Assembly (NCBI RefSeq): GCF_012844305.1
Contig: NZ_JABANE010000074.1
Location: 1 to 45,495 of the forward strand
From: Flammeovirga aprica JL-4
Lineage (GTDB): Bacteria; Bacteroidota; Bacteroidia; Cytophagales; Flammeovirgaceae
Direction of reading: 5' to 3'
Length of the DNA stretch: 45,495 nucleotides
Part shown: positions 27,172 through 35,307 of the stretch, one piece after another
Position numbering within the stretch: the stretch's first letter is position 1
Layout of the letters: each line of letters starts with the position of its first letter
Notes under the pieces: generated by a model
Told to the model about the DNA's origin: nothing
Database searches by the model: none
Seen by the model: only the letters and a program-made list of their open reading frames with translations
Translations under genes and position numbers: made by a program

Positions 27172-28188
27172 ATGACTTTTAAAAAGAACCTATTGATTTT
27201 TGGAGCCTTCACCTTGATGGGGTTGAATGCTATGGCTCAATCTGATGCTCCCGTTGAAATAATGAAAGGGAAAAGAGTGTATATCAAAAAAACAGAGAAA
27301 CTTCCTCAGAGTAGTTCTTACTGGAAAATCAATCAAAACCAAGCAGTCAGTGGTGTGCCATTGAGCATAAAAGGAAAAGTGTATGAAAAAGGACTCGGCG
27401 TACATGCTCCCTCAAAACTGTATTATAAAGTACCTCCAAAAGCACAATATTTTTATGTAGTAGCAGGAGGGGATGACGCTCATCACGGTAAAATCAAAAT
27501 GATGATTGAAGTGGATGGGAAAGAGGTTTTTAATTCAGGTGCTTTTGACAGTCAATCAAAAAAATATACACCTTCGTTACAGGCAATTGATGTTACAGGA
27601 GCTTCTGTCCTTACCTTAATTGTGGATGATTTAGGAGATAAAGGTGGCGATCATGCCGACTGGGGAGAAGCATTTTTTGTGGAAGGCAAAAAGGAAAATA
27701 AACCTAATAACCCTGATTTAGCAGCGAAATTTTTTGGTGGTAAAGAAAAAGAAATTGAAGGGGAAAAAGTCTATTTGACAAAAGAGATGGCAAGCACAGT
27801 GGACTCCTACTGGAAAGTAGTGAATGATAATGGAGTTGAAGGTGGAAAAATTAGTATTGAGGGAATAAAATATGATAAAGGTCTTGGTTTGCATGCTCCT
27901 TCTAAATTGATTTTTCCTATTGAATCAAATTACAACACTTTCGTTGTGACGCCAGGTTCAAATGACACAAACGGAGGTTTGTTGAGAATGAGAATCTTAG
28001 TAGATGGAGAGGAAGTTTTCAATAGCGGACCTATCCGTCGATCTCATCAAAACCCTCAGCGTTTACAGATTGATGTAAAAGGTAAAAAAGAATTGACATT
28101 ATTGGTAGATGAGGAAGATGGTAATAAAGCAGGAGACCATGCAAGCTGGGCTAATGCTTTTTTCTTACTCTCGGATAAAACTAAATAA
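27172..28188 (+). CDS. secreted protein of two tandem NPCBM carbohydrate-binding domains
   Basis: A signal peptide (ending MAQ, about residue 23) is followed by two copies of the NPCBM/CBM51-type domain (about 27-165 and 188-335). Both copies share YWKINQN/YWKVVND, the KGLGVHAPSKL or KGLGLHAPSKL segment, EVFNSG, LTLIVDD/LTLLVDE and GDHADWGEAFF/GDHASWANAFF. No enzyme domain is present, which is unusual because NPCBM is normally attached to glycosidases such as alpha-galactosidases. It may deliver a partner enzyme or store glycan at the periplasm. The next gene is a sulfatase on the same strand; a terminator lies between. Repeats of about 45 bp flank it. Confidence 0.85.
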   Translation: MTFKKNLLIFGAFTLMGLNAMAQSDAPVEIMKGKRVYIKKTEKLPQSSSYWKINQNQAVSGVPLSIKGKVYEKGLGVHAPSKLYYKVPPKAQYFYVVAGGDDAHHGKIKMMIEVDGKEVFNSGAFDSQSKKYTPSLQAIDVTGASVLTLIVDDLGDKGGDHADWGEAFFVEGKKENKPNNPDLAAKFFGGKEKEIEGEKVYLTKEMASTVDSYWKVVNDNGVEGGKISIEGIKYDKGLGLHAPSKLIFPIESNYNTFVVTPGSNDTNGGLLRMRILVDGEEVFNSGPIRRSHQNPQRLQIDVKGKKELTLLVDEEDGNKAGDHASWANAFFLLSDKTK

Positions 28189-28208
28189 GAAGAAATCTAT
28201 TTCAAGAG

Positions 28209-28240
28209 AAAAGTCTGCAATTCGGTTTGTGGACTTTTTT
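28209..28240 (+). terminator. terminator of the NPCBM gene
   Basis: AAGTCTGCAA (28,211-28,220) pairs with TTGTGGACTT (28,227-28,236) at 8 of 10 positions, with a run of six T residues after it. Confidence 0.75.
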
Positions 28241-28252
28241 CATATATAGATC

Positions 28253-28344
28253 CAAGTCACGCTTTCATCTTAAGACTTGAACCTGTTTTTAACTTGTGAA
28301 AATATCGATTGAAAGTAGACAATTACTGCGTTTACAAAGTAATA
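28253..28344. repeat. type 2 hairpin (CAAGTC/GACTTG) plus 45-bp repeat
   Basis: CAAGTC (28,253-28,258) and GACTTG (28,274-28,279) enclose ACGCTTTCATCTTAA. The stretch 28,300-28,344 matches 26,957-27,001 at about 37 of 45 positions (AAATATCG, TTGAAAGT, GACAAT, CGTTTACAA shared). The two 45-bp copies flank the NPCBM gene as direct repeats. The remainder of 28,345-28,503 shows nothing else. Confidence 0.55.
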
Positions 28345-28503
28345 TGCCCTTCCTGTTCAGAAAAAACACAGTAGAAAAAGGGGGAGAAACACATCTAATT
28401 AAAGATGGAAAATTTATAATCGACAAAATTATGGCATTACTAACAATGTCCATTCACTACATTGCATCAGTGAAATGATACATGAAAGTAAAGATTTTTT
28501 ATA

Positions 28504-30081
28504 ATGAAAGTTCTACCATTTTTTACAGCCTTATTTTTAATACCTTTATTAATGAGTGCCCAGGAGAAGAAGCCCAACATATTATATATTATGTCGGATG
28601 ATCATACTTCTCAAGCCATTGGAGTTTATGGAAGCAGACTGAAAACATTGAACCCAACACCCAACTTGGACAAACTAGCCAATGAAGGTGTTTTACTAAC
28701 AAATACATTTTGTACCAACTCTATCTGTACGCCTTCAAGAGCTACAATTCTTACAGGGCAGTATAGTCAAACGAACGGAGTGTTAGACTTGGAAGGACGT
28801 ATTGCAGCAGACAAACAATATCTTCCAAAGGAAATTAAAAAGTTAGGTTATCAAACGGCAATTGTAGGAAAGTGGCACTTGAAAGAGGAGCCGGGAGCTT
28901 TTGATTATTATAAAGTATTGCCTGTTCAAGGAAAGTATTTTGACCCTGTATTTAGAGAAAGAGGAGAGAAAGCTTGGCCGAAAAATACAGTAAAATACAA
29001 AGGACATAGTTCGGATATTGTAACTGATATCAGTATCGAATGGTTAGATAAAGGTTGGAACAAGGAACAGCCGTTTTTCTTAATGCATCACTTCAAAGCT
29101 CCACATGATTTCTTTGAATTCGCCCCTCGTTATAAAGACTATTTAGAAGACGTTGAAATTCCTGAGCCTGCAAGTTTGTATGACAACAAAAACAACGGTT
29201 CAATTGCCACTTATGGTAAGGATGGAGAATTAAGAAACTACATTGGGTCATCTATCTCTAAGCGTAATAAAACAAGAGATATGGGTAGAGACCTGAAAAT
29301 CGATCAGTCATTAGAAGATAAAGAATATACACATGCCTCTTATCAAGAATACTTAAAGCGTTACTTGAGATGTGTGAAAGGTGTGGATGATAATATTAAA
29401 AGATTATTGGATCACTTGGATGAAATTGGAGAGTTGGATAACACCATTATTGTGTATACTTCTGATCAGGGTATGATGTTAGGAGAGCATGACTACCAAG
29501 ATAAAAGATGGATGTACGAAGAGTCTATGCGTATGCCATTTATCGCTCATTTCCCAAAAAACTTTAAGAAAGGAATTAAGGTAGATGCGATCATCAACAA
29601 TACTGACTTTGCTCCAACTTTAATTGATTTAGCTGGAGGTAAAACACCAAAATACATGCACGGTGAGTCTTTCAAATCAATTTTGGAAACAGGTAAAGAA
29701 CCTAAAAAATGGAGAAAAAGTACTTACTATCGTTATTGGATGCACATGGCACACAAGCATGGCAACCCAGCTCACTTTGGTGTAAGAACGAAAGATTATA
29801 AGTTGATCTTCTTCTATTCAAGACATTTCGATCCTGCTAAAAACCCTAATGCTTGGGGAGCAGATTATGATTTCGAAGGACCAATTGCATGGGAATTTTA
29901 TGACTTAAGCAAGGACCCGCATGAGATGAACAATGCGTATGATGATCCTAAGTATTCGAAGGTAATTGCAGACCTGAAAAAGGAAATTAAGAAGCTTAGA
30001 AAAAAATACAATGAGGAAGACGGTAATTATCCAAAGCTACAAAAAATCATAGAAGAGCATTGGGATGACAAAGCACTTTAA
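28504..30081 (+). CDS. secreted S1-family sulfatase
   Basis: A signal peptide (about 19 residues, ending MSAQ) precedes ILYIMSDDHTSQAIGVYG (metal site) and the formylglycine motif C75-T-P-S-R-A with TILTG. GKWHLKEE and VYTSDQGMMLGEH are intact. At 525 aa with the C-terminal helix-rich tail (KELKKLRKKYNEED-like), it resembles the choline-sulfatase-like branch often found in marine polysaccharide loci. It lacks a lipobox, so it is periplasmic or secreted, unlike the two sulfatase lipoproteins of the first cluster. It depends on a formylglycine maturase outside the window. Substrate inferred as a sulfated galactan from the nearby GH16 genes. Confidence 0.9.
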   Translation: MKVLPFFTALFLIPLLMSAQEKKPNILYIMSDDHTSQAIGVYGSRLKTLNPTPNLDKLANEGVLLTNTFCTNSICTPSRATILTGQYSQTNGVLDLEGRIAADKQYLPKEIKKLGYQTAIVGKWHLKEEPGAFDYYKVLPVQGKYFDPVFRERGEKAWPKNTVKYKGHSSDIVTDISIEWLDKGWNKEQPFFLMHHFKAPHDFFEFAPRYKDYLEDVEIPEPASLYDNKNNGSIATYGKDGELRNYIGSSISKRNKTRDMGRDLKIDQSLEDKEYTHASYQEYLKRYLRCVKGVDDNIKRLLDHLDEIGELDNTIIVYTSDQGMMLGEHDYQDKRWMYEESMRMPFIAHFPKNFKKGIKVDAIINNTDFAPTLIDLAGGKTPKYMHGESFKSILETGKEPKKWRKSTYYRYWMHMAHKHGNPAHFGVRTKDYKLIFFYSRHFDPAKNPNAWGADYDFEGPIAWEFYDLSKDPHEMNNAYDDPKYSKVIADLKKEIKKLRKKYNEEDGNYPKLQKIIEEHWDDKAL

Positions 30082-30152
30082 TAATAATAATTATATGTAA
30101 CTGCATTCACCCAATACTTTTTTAAAAGTAGCATACACGGTAAATGATATTG

Positions 30153-30190
30153 AAATTAAGCTCCGAGCATCTTGGAGCTTAATTTTTTTT
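30153..30190 (+). terminator. strong terminator of the third sulfatase gene
   Basis: AAATTAAGCTCC (30,153-30,164) pairs perfectly with GGAGCTTAATTT (30,174-30,185), followed by more T residues. The end of this region (about 30,200-30,246) has GTTGTGGTCC and TGTGGTTCGTG, fragments of the family 2 repeat. Confidence 0.85.
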
Positions 30191-30272
30191 GTTGAGGGAA
30201 AAGAGGTTGGTGTTGTGGTCCGTTTTGTGGTTCGTGAGTCACAAGACATTCTATAACCTTTCACTTAGTACT

Positions 30273-31763
30273 TCAAATGGAAGAAATGTAAGAGAACAAA
30301 TTATCATCCCTATGAAGCCCTAACTTCTTTCTTAATCTATACCTGCCCTTGTTGACACTGTCCGTTGAAATCCCCAAAAGTTGAGCAATTTCTTTACTCG
30401 AAAAGTTCAACTTTATTAAAGCACAGAGCTTAAGATCATTTCTCGTCAAGCTCTCATGAATGGTGTTAAGTGTATTGTAAAATTCACTATTGACTTGAAT
30501 AAAGCGGGCTTCAAAATCTTCCCAAGTTTTGGCTGTATTTAGATTGATGGTTTTATTAATACGATCTACGGCGGCATCACTTTTTTGCTGTTTTACATCT
30601 TCCAATCCCTCCTTGATTTCTTTTAATAGCTTATCTTTTTCTATTAATTGTAATGATGTAACCGTAAGTTCCTTTTTCTTGATTTCTATTTCCGCTTTTG
30701 ACCTTTCTTCTAAAAGTTGTTGTTTCGATTGATGCTTTACTTTCAATAAATAAATAATAAAAGAAGCGGACAGGATTGTAATACATAAAATAGAAAACAA
30801 GTAAATTAATTGCTGATTAAGTTGTTCTTGTTGGATTTTCAGTAGTTTCAGCTCCTGTTCTTTTCTATATTGTTTATTTTCTTCAATCGACTTTCTATAA
30901 GAATCTTTAATCTCAAAAAGTTTTTTATTTCTGGCACTTTGACTGCCAAAGAGTTGATCACCTAGCTCTTTGGAAGCGGTCATTTCCTCAAAAGCCTTTT
31001 TATAATTACCCAATTGACTATTTAACTGAGAGATTTTTTTTAGTAATTCTACTCTAAGCCCCAAACGTTTATGATGTTCATTTATCGTTTTCAAGCTTTT
31101 ATAGTAATAAGCCAAAGCTTCATTTATTTTTCCTTTCTTTGAATAGAGATCTCCCCACATAGAATAAAGAATAGCAGCATAAGAATGTTGTGCTGATACC
31201 TGTTTTGAAATCGCTTTTAGTATCTTTTCAGACTGTTTGAAATTTCCGGTAAGCGTATGAAGATGGGCTTCTTCAGAAAGCACATAAAATTGATCACTAA
31301 ATGGTATTTGCAGAGAATCTAATAGAGAGTGTGAAACGGAAAGATACTCTTTCGCTTTTTGAAAATTACGATTCATTCGGTGTGTATGTGCAGCTGTATA
31401 ATACACCTTTTGCATTCCAGAGGCAGTGGATAGTACTCCAGACTTTTCAGCATAATAAAACATGGAGTCCACACTGTTGAGTGCATTCAAACTATCATAA
31501 AAAATAGAATACAATAATGTCAATCTTTTATAAGCTTGGTATTTAATTTTCGTGTTATTTTCATCATCAGCACTACTCATCAGTGACCAAATTTTATCAT
31601 AGGCTTCAGGATAATAAGCCGTTCCTATCAACTGATCTACCGCCTTGAGTTCCACTTTTGCATACTCTTTCAATGTATCTTTTCCATAGGACCCAAAAGG
31701 TATAAATAGTAGCAACAACATAACTCCGATGTATACATTCCAACATTCTCTCATCTCATTCAT
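30273..31763 (-). CDS. membrane TPR / LuxR-type helix-turn-helix regulator
   Basis: An N-terminal signal anchor (about 1-27) is followed by a TPR array (about 40-290, e.g. YSMWGDLYSKKGKINEALAYYYKSL), a coiled coil and a transmembrane helix (about 320-343, LIYLFSILCITILSASFIIYLL), a second coiled coil, and a C-terminal LuxR-like helix-turn-helix (about 440-490: KLNFSSKEIAQLLGISTDSVNKGRYRLRKKL). This architecture is common in Bacteroidota, where such proteins sense periplasmic signals and bind DNA at the membrane. There is no kinase domain. It is divergent from the GH16 genes and follows the sulfatase, so it is a good candidate regulator of this half of the locus. The target is inferred. Confidence 0.8.
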   Translation of the reverse strand: MNEMRECWNVYIGVMLLLLFIPFGSYGKDTLKEYAKVELKAVDQLIGTAYYPEAYDKIWSLMSSADDENNTKIKYQAYKRLTLLYSIFYDSLNALNSVDSMFYYAEKSGVLSTASGMQKVYYTAAHTHRMNRNFQKAKEYLSVSHSLLDSLQIPFSDQFYVLSEEAHLHTLTGNFKQSEKILKAISKQVSAQHSYAAILYSMWGDLYSKKGKINEALAYYYKSLKTINEHHKRLGLRVELLKKISQLNSQLGNYKKAFEEMTASKELGDQLFGSQSARNKKLFEIKDSYRKSIEENKQYRKEQELKLLKIQQEQLNQQLIYLFSILCITILSASFIIYLLKVKHQSKQQLLEERSKAEIEIKKKELTVTSLQLIEKDKLLKEIKEGLEDVKQQKSDAAVDRINKTINLNTAKTWEDFEARFIQVNSEFYNTLNTIHESLTRNDLKLCALIKLNFSSKEIAQLLGISTDSVNKGRYRLRKKLGLHRDDNLFSYISSI

Positions 31764-31887
31764 TTCATTTTCTGTTCAGTGATTAAAACTACAACAAAGA
31801 ATCAGGAAATACCCTCTGATTTTTCCTTTCACAGGGTAGAGATTTCAAGAAAATGAGGGGGGATAATTTTCTAAGTAAACTATAGCT

Positions 31888-31895
31888 TATGTTTG
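31888..31895 (+). promoter_or_regulatory. possible -7 box TATGTTTG of the GH16 gene
   Basis: TATGTTTG fits TAnnTTTG, about 75 bp before the ATG at 31,971. A G-rich run GAGGGGGG (31,855-31,862) lies just upstream, where a -33 element or regulator site would sit. Confidence 0.35.
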
Positions 31896-31970
31896 ATGAA
31901 GTTCTTCCGGAAAAACAATCATAAAAAGTAGTTATTGAGAACGAAACGAAATGAACTTTAAAAAATAATT

Positions 31971-33413
31971 ATGATGTTTAAAAAGATGTACTATTTATGG
32001 ATTGGGTTTTGCCTGATACTCTCTACTGCTACTTATGCTCAACCTGAATTTGTAAAAGGAAATGACCCTAAACCTTTAGGGACTTCATGGGAAATGAGAG
32101 CTGAAGTTTCTGATGAATTTGAAGGGGAAACATTGGATTTAGTAAAATGGAAAAACACGGATCCGAAGCGTTGGATTGGTAGAGCACCAGGACTTTTTAA
32201 AGAAAATACAGTCAGCCTGAAAGACGGGGCTATGTGTATCACTAATTATCAATTAGAAAAGGAAGAAGTGGTAAATGGTCAAACTTTTACACATGGCTGT
32301 GGACACGTAATTTCTAATAAAAATGTAAATGTTGGTGATTATATAGAGTGTAGAATGAAGGCCAATAAGACGTTCTTATCGTCTACTTTTTGGTTGATTA
32401 ATTATAAAAATGAAGGAGAAAGATGTGATAAAAGAGTCACAGAATTGGATATACAAGAATGTGTGGGTGAGGTGACAAATCCGCAGTCATGGAATGAAAA
32501 TTTTGATCAATCAATGCATTCAAACACACACAGCCGTAATGTAACTTGCGAAACTCCTACAGGATCGAAAGGTAATAGCGTAGACCTTCCTTCGGGAAAA
32601 GTGTATGATGATTTTCATGTGTATGGTGCATGGTGGAAAAGTGAAACAGAAATATTATTTTATTTAGATGGTGTATATCAATATTCAGTAACTCCTGCGG
32701 CTCCTTTCTCAATTGATTTATATATCAAATTGGTGACTGAAACCTATGATTGGAACCCTACTCCTGAAGACGGAGGAATGACAGGAAGCTGGGAAGATAG
32801 AACAACAAAATACGATTGGGTAAGAACTTGGAAATTGTCTGAAGAAAATGTAGAAGAGTCTGTAGGTTTTAACGAGGCTCCTAATAATGTTGCACCTGCA
32901 AAATATTATGAATTTAAGGTAGATTATGTAGCCAATGAAGAACGTGAAATTGTGGTTGAGTTATGGTCAGCTGATAAAGTATTGCATACTACAAAAAGAA
33001 CGGTAGAAAAAGGGTATGGCACAGCTTCATTGGCATTGGATTTAGAAGAAGAACTTCCTGCAGGAAATAATTATGCATGGAAAGTAAGCCTTCGTCCGGT
33101 TGGTGAAGAAACAAGTCTTTATGATGAGGTATTAGAAAATATCATCATTACTTCAGGTCCTATTTTGTCATTGGAAGATTTGGATACCATGAAAGTGGCG
33201 ATCTATCCCAACCCTGTTGAAAATACATTGACAGTAGATGTCCCTAAGGGGAAATATGTAGTGGATATTTATAATGTCAAAGGACAAAAAGTTATTCATC
33301 AAACTATTAAAAATAAAGCAAAAGTTGATGTTTCTGCTTTAAAATCAGGAGCCTATATTTTGAAAGTAGAATCAACGCAAGCATCTCATTCTTTTAACTT
33401 TATAAAGAAATAA
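31971..33413 (+). CDS. GH16 endo-galactanase (agarase/porphyranase/carrageenase-type) with T9SS tail
   Basis: Signal peptide (to about residue 24, YAQ), then a GH16 jelly roll (about 25-290) opening NDPKPLGTSWEMR and DEFEGETLDLVKW. The catalytic motif is E158-L-D160-I-Q-E163 in TELDIQECVG, the ExDxxE form used by red-algal galactanases; E158 is the predicted nucleophile, E163 the acid/base. Residues about 300-395 form a beta-sandwich also seen in the beta-helix protein. The last 75 residues (AIYPNPVENTLTVDV...SGAYILKVES) are a type IX sorting domain, so it is exported and held at or released from the cell surface. It cuts internal beta-1,4-galactosidic bonds; the exact polymer (agar, porphyran, furcellaran, carrageenan) cannot be fixed from sequence alone. 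Confidence 0.88.
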   Translation: MMFKKMYYLWIGFCLILSTATYAQPEFVKGNDPKPLGTSWEMRAEVSDEFEGETLDLVKWKNTDPKRWIGRAPGLFKENTVSLKDGAMCITNYQLEKEEVVNGQTFTHGCGHVISNKNVNVGDYIECRMKANKTFLSSTFWLINYKNEGERCDKRVTELDIQECVGEVTNPQSWNENFDQSMHSNTHSRNVTCETPTGSKGNSVDLPSGKVYDDFHVYGAWWKSETEILFYLDGVYQYSVTPAAPFSIDLYIKLVTETYDWNPTPEDGGMTGSWEDRTTKYDWVRTWKLSEENVEESVGFNEAPNNVAPAKYYEFKVDYVANEEREIVVELWSADKVLHTTKRTVEKGYGTASLALDLEEELPAGNNYAWKVSLRPVGEETSLYDEVLENIIITSGPILSLEDLDTMKVAIYPNPVENTLTVDVPKGKYVVDIYNVKGQKVIHQTIKNKAKVDVSALKSGAYILKVESTQASHSFNFIKK

Positions 33414-33546
33414 AGTAGAGGGGTATTTGTTTGCCATTCAAGGGGATAGCCTATTTCTCCCTCGATTATGAAGCTTTGCTTTCTCTATCAAACCTTTAGC
33501 GGCGTTAGTTTTAAAATAATATTGAAATCAGTTAAAACTATTTGAA

Positions 33547-34632
33547 ATGAAGAATTACAAAACTAACGTATTGCATTTATTTGCACTTCTTGTATTGTTC
33601 TTTTTTGGAGCATGCAGTGAAAGTGACATCATTCAGGAAGCACTTGATCCTGATCCAGAAATGGAAGAGAAAGAAGAGCCAAAGGAGGAAGAAGTAGAGC
33701 CTGAAGAAGAGGTGGATAAAACCTCCCAACCTTTCTTTTTAGAAGGACAAGATCCTAAACCTATGGCCATGAAATGGGTAAAAGTGGAAGCACTTTCAGA
33801 TGAATTTGAAGAAGGCAGTATTGACCTTGAAAAGTGGAATGAAAGTCCAGAGTTTTTATGGGAAAATGCGAATGGATCTTTTTCTGACAGAGGTTGGTAT
33901 GGATCTACAAGGTGCTTATTTTCAGCTGAAAATGTGAGTATTGAGGAAGGAGAATTAAGAATTGAAGCTAAAATGTACGATGAGCCCCAATACAGCCCTA
34001 AAGATGACAAAAGTAAACCTGCTAAAAGATGGTATGGAGGTGCTTATGTTTCTTCTAAAACAATGGGTAAACCAGGGTATTATTTTGAGGCAGAAATGCA
34101 GTCGAGTTCCACTACAATGTCATCTGCTTTTTGGTTGAAAACACCTCCAGTTCCTTGTACAACAACTACAGATGGAGAAAACCTTGAGTTGGATATTCAA
34201 GAATGCGTAGGTCGTTTTCTAGGATCAAAGACAGATGAGTGGACAAATGATGACTGGGCGGTAAATTCAAAATGGGATCAAATTTTTCACTTCAATACCC
34301 ACCGTCATGCTACAAACTGTGCCTATAATGGTAGTAGACAAAGCAAAGGTGGGCATATAAATTTTGAGAAATACAACCGTGAAGAATATCATATTTATGC
34401 AGCATGGTGGCATGAAGGAGGCACTCAAGTAGACTTTTTTATTGATGGAAGGTTAGTGAAATCAGTGACGCCTCCAGTTCCATTTACATCGGATCAACGT
34501 CTGATCATGTCAAGTAATTTTTATGATTGGGTAAAAGAAGATGGTAGAGGTGAAATGGGATTCAATGATTCTAAGTTGGATAGAAGCACTAAATTCAAGT
34601 GGGTAAGAACATGGAAGTTAGAAGCTGAGTAA
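33547..34632 (+). CDS. GH16 endo-galactanase-type lipoprotein
   Basis: A lipobox (FFGAC, Cys at about residue 23) is followed by an acidic Glu/Pro linker (about 33-60) and a GH16 domain (about 65-361) opening GQDPKPMAMKWVK and DEFEEGSIDLEKW. The catalytic motif is E214-L-D216-I-Q-E219, the same ELDIQECVG as in the preceding GH16. The domain ends FKWVRTWKLE with no sorting tail. The acidic stretch after Cys suits surface display. Sequence between the shared motifs differs a lot from the first GH16 (for example RGWYGSTRCLFSAENV against GRAPGLFKENTV), suggesting different chain or sulfation preference. It lies 133 bp after the first GH16 gene; probably the same transcript. Confidence 0.87.
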   Translation: MKNYKTNVLHLFALLVLFFFGACSESDIIQEALDPDPEMEEKEEPKEEEVEPEEEVDKTSQPFFLEGQDPKPMAMKWVKVEALSDEFEEGSIDLEKWNESPEFLWENANGSFSDRGWYGSTRCLFSAENVSIEEGELRIEAKMYDEPQYSPKDDKSKPAKRWYGGAYVSSKTMGKPGYYFEAEMQSSSTTMSSAFWLKTPPVPCTTTTDGENLELDIQECVGRFLGSKTDEWTNDDWAVNSKWDQIFHFNTHRHATNCAYNGSRQSKGGHINFEKYNREEYHIYAAWWHEGGTQVDFFIDGRLVKSVTPPVPFTSDQRLIMSSNFYDWVKEDGRGEMGFNDSKLDRSTKFKWVRTWKLEAE

Positions 34633-34686
34633 ATAATCATTTTAAAACTACTCATGATACTTTGTGAGTACACGATTGTATAATTC

Positions 34687-34725
34687 AAAACCCACGATTA
34701 ATTTTAAAATAGTCGTGGGTTTTTT
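34687..34725 (+). terminator. terminator after the two GH16 genes
   Basis: AACCCACGA (34,689-34,697) pairs with TCGTGGGTT (34,713-34,721), followed by T residues. Its arms resemble those of the type 1 hairpin at 8368. Confidence 0.85.
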
Positions 34726-34807
34726 AAGTTAATCCGTCTCCATTATCTTTCTATCGAAAACAATCCATAATTCTCCATTCCTACCTCTTACCTTAAAAAC
34801 CTCTTAC

Positions 34808-34861
34808 ACTTTGTTAATCTTATTTTTCAAAAAGGGGATAGTTACTTCCTATTCAATGGGG
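34808..34861 (+). promoter_or_regulatory. second copy of ACTTTGTT and CAATGGGG motifs
   Basis: ACTTTGTT (34,808-34,815), AAAAGGGG (34,829-34,836) and CAATGGGG (34,854-34,861) precede the beta-helix gene by about 450-500 bp. The same two words lie just before the SusC operon promoter. Possible regulator site; the large distance from the gene weakens this. Confidence 0.25.
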
Positions 34862-34993
34862 TGTTTATTAAAAGTTGAATTTACACTTGTGATTAGAGTA
34901 AATTTATAGCCGTTGATTCAAAAGTGAAAAGCAAATTGAGTTTGAAATGTATGAAATGATCTGAATAAGTATGAAGACTGAAGAAAATGAAAT

Positions 34994-35190
34994 TTATGAA
35001 TGAAGAATGAAGAAAATGAAATGTATTATGTAGTTCCTTAAAGTGGTTTTTTATGGTGGTTCGACGGACGTTGCAATGCAATATCCCTACAACGATATCC
35101 ATCATAAAGTATATTCTACCAAAAATTGAAGGTAGACTGTTGGGACGTTGTATCACAACGTCCACTGAACCACAACAAGAACCATTTTTC
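34994..35190. repeat. long imperfect inverted repeat (family 2), copy D
   Basis: The left side reads GAATGAAGAAAATG, TGGTGGTTCGACGGACGTTG; the right side, reversed, reads GAATGAAGAAAAATGG, TTGTGGTTCAGTGGACGTTG, so the element folds on itself over nearly its whole length, with a small inner hairpin CTACC...GGTAG (35,115-35,134). Only short, out-of-context open frames lie in it. Around it, 34,633-34,993 holds the GH16 terminator and the G-rich motifs; 35,191-35,307 presumably holds the promoter of the next gene, which I cannot place. Confidence 0.6.
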
Positions 35191-35307
35191 TTCATTCATC
35201 CCTCTTAATTATTCATTAACCTATTCTGTCCTAGTACTTACTAAATGAAGAGCAAACGCTCCCAGAAGATCAAAAACTAATCTTTTTAACTATTATTTTC
35301 ACTAGCT

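Noticed and set aside
28296..28478. 60-codon + frame after the NPCBM gene
   Set aside because: It lies across the repeat at 28,300-28,344 and shows no family features.
33419..33463. GAGGG/CCCTC pairing between the two GH16 genes as terminator
   Set aside because: Only five bases pair across a long loop and no T tract follows, so the two GH16 genes are more likely co-transcribed.
34893..35195. 100-codon - frame upstream of the beta-helix gene
   Set aside because: It runs through the self-complementary repeat; its Phe/His-rich composition is that of translated AT-rich repeat.
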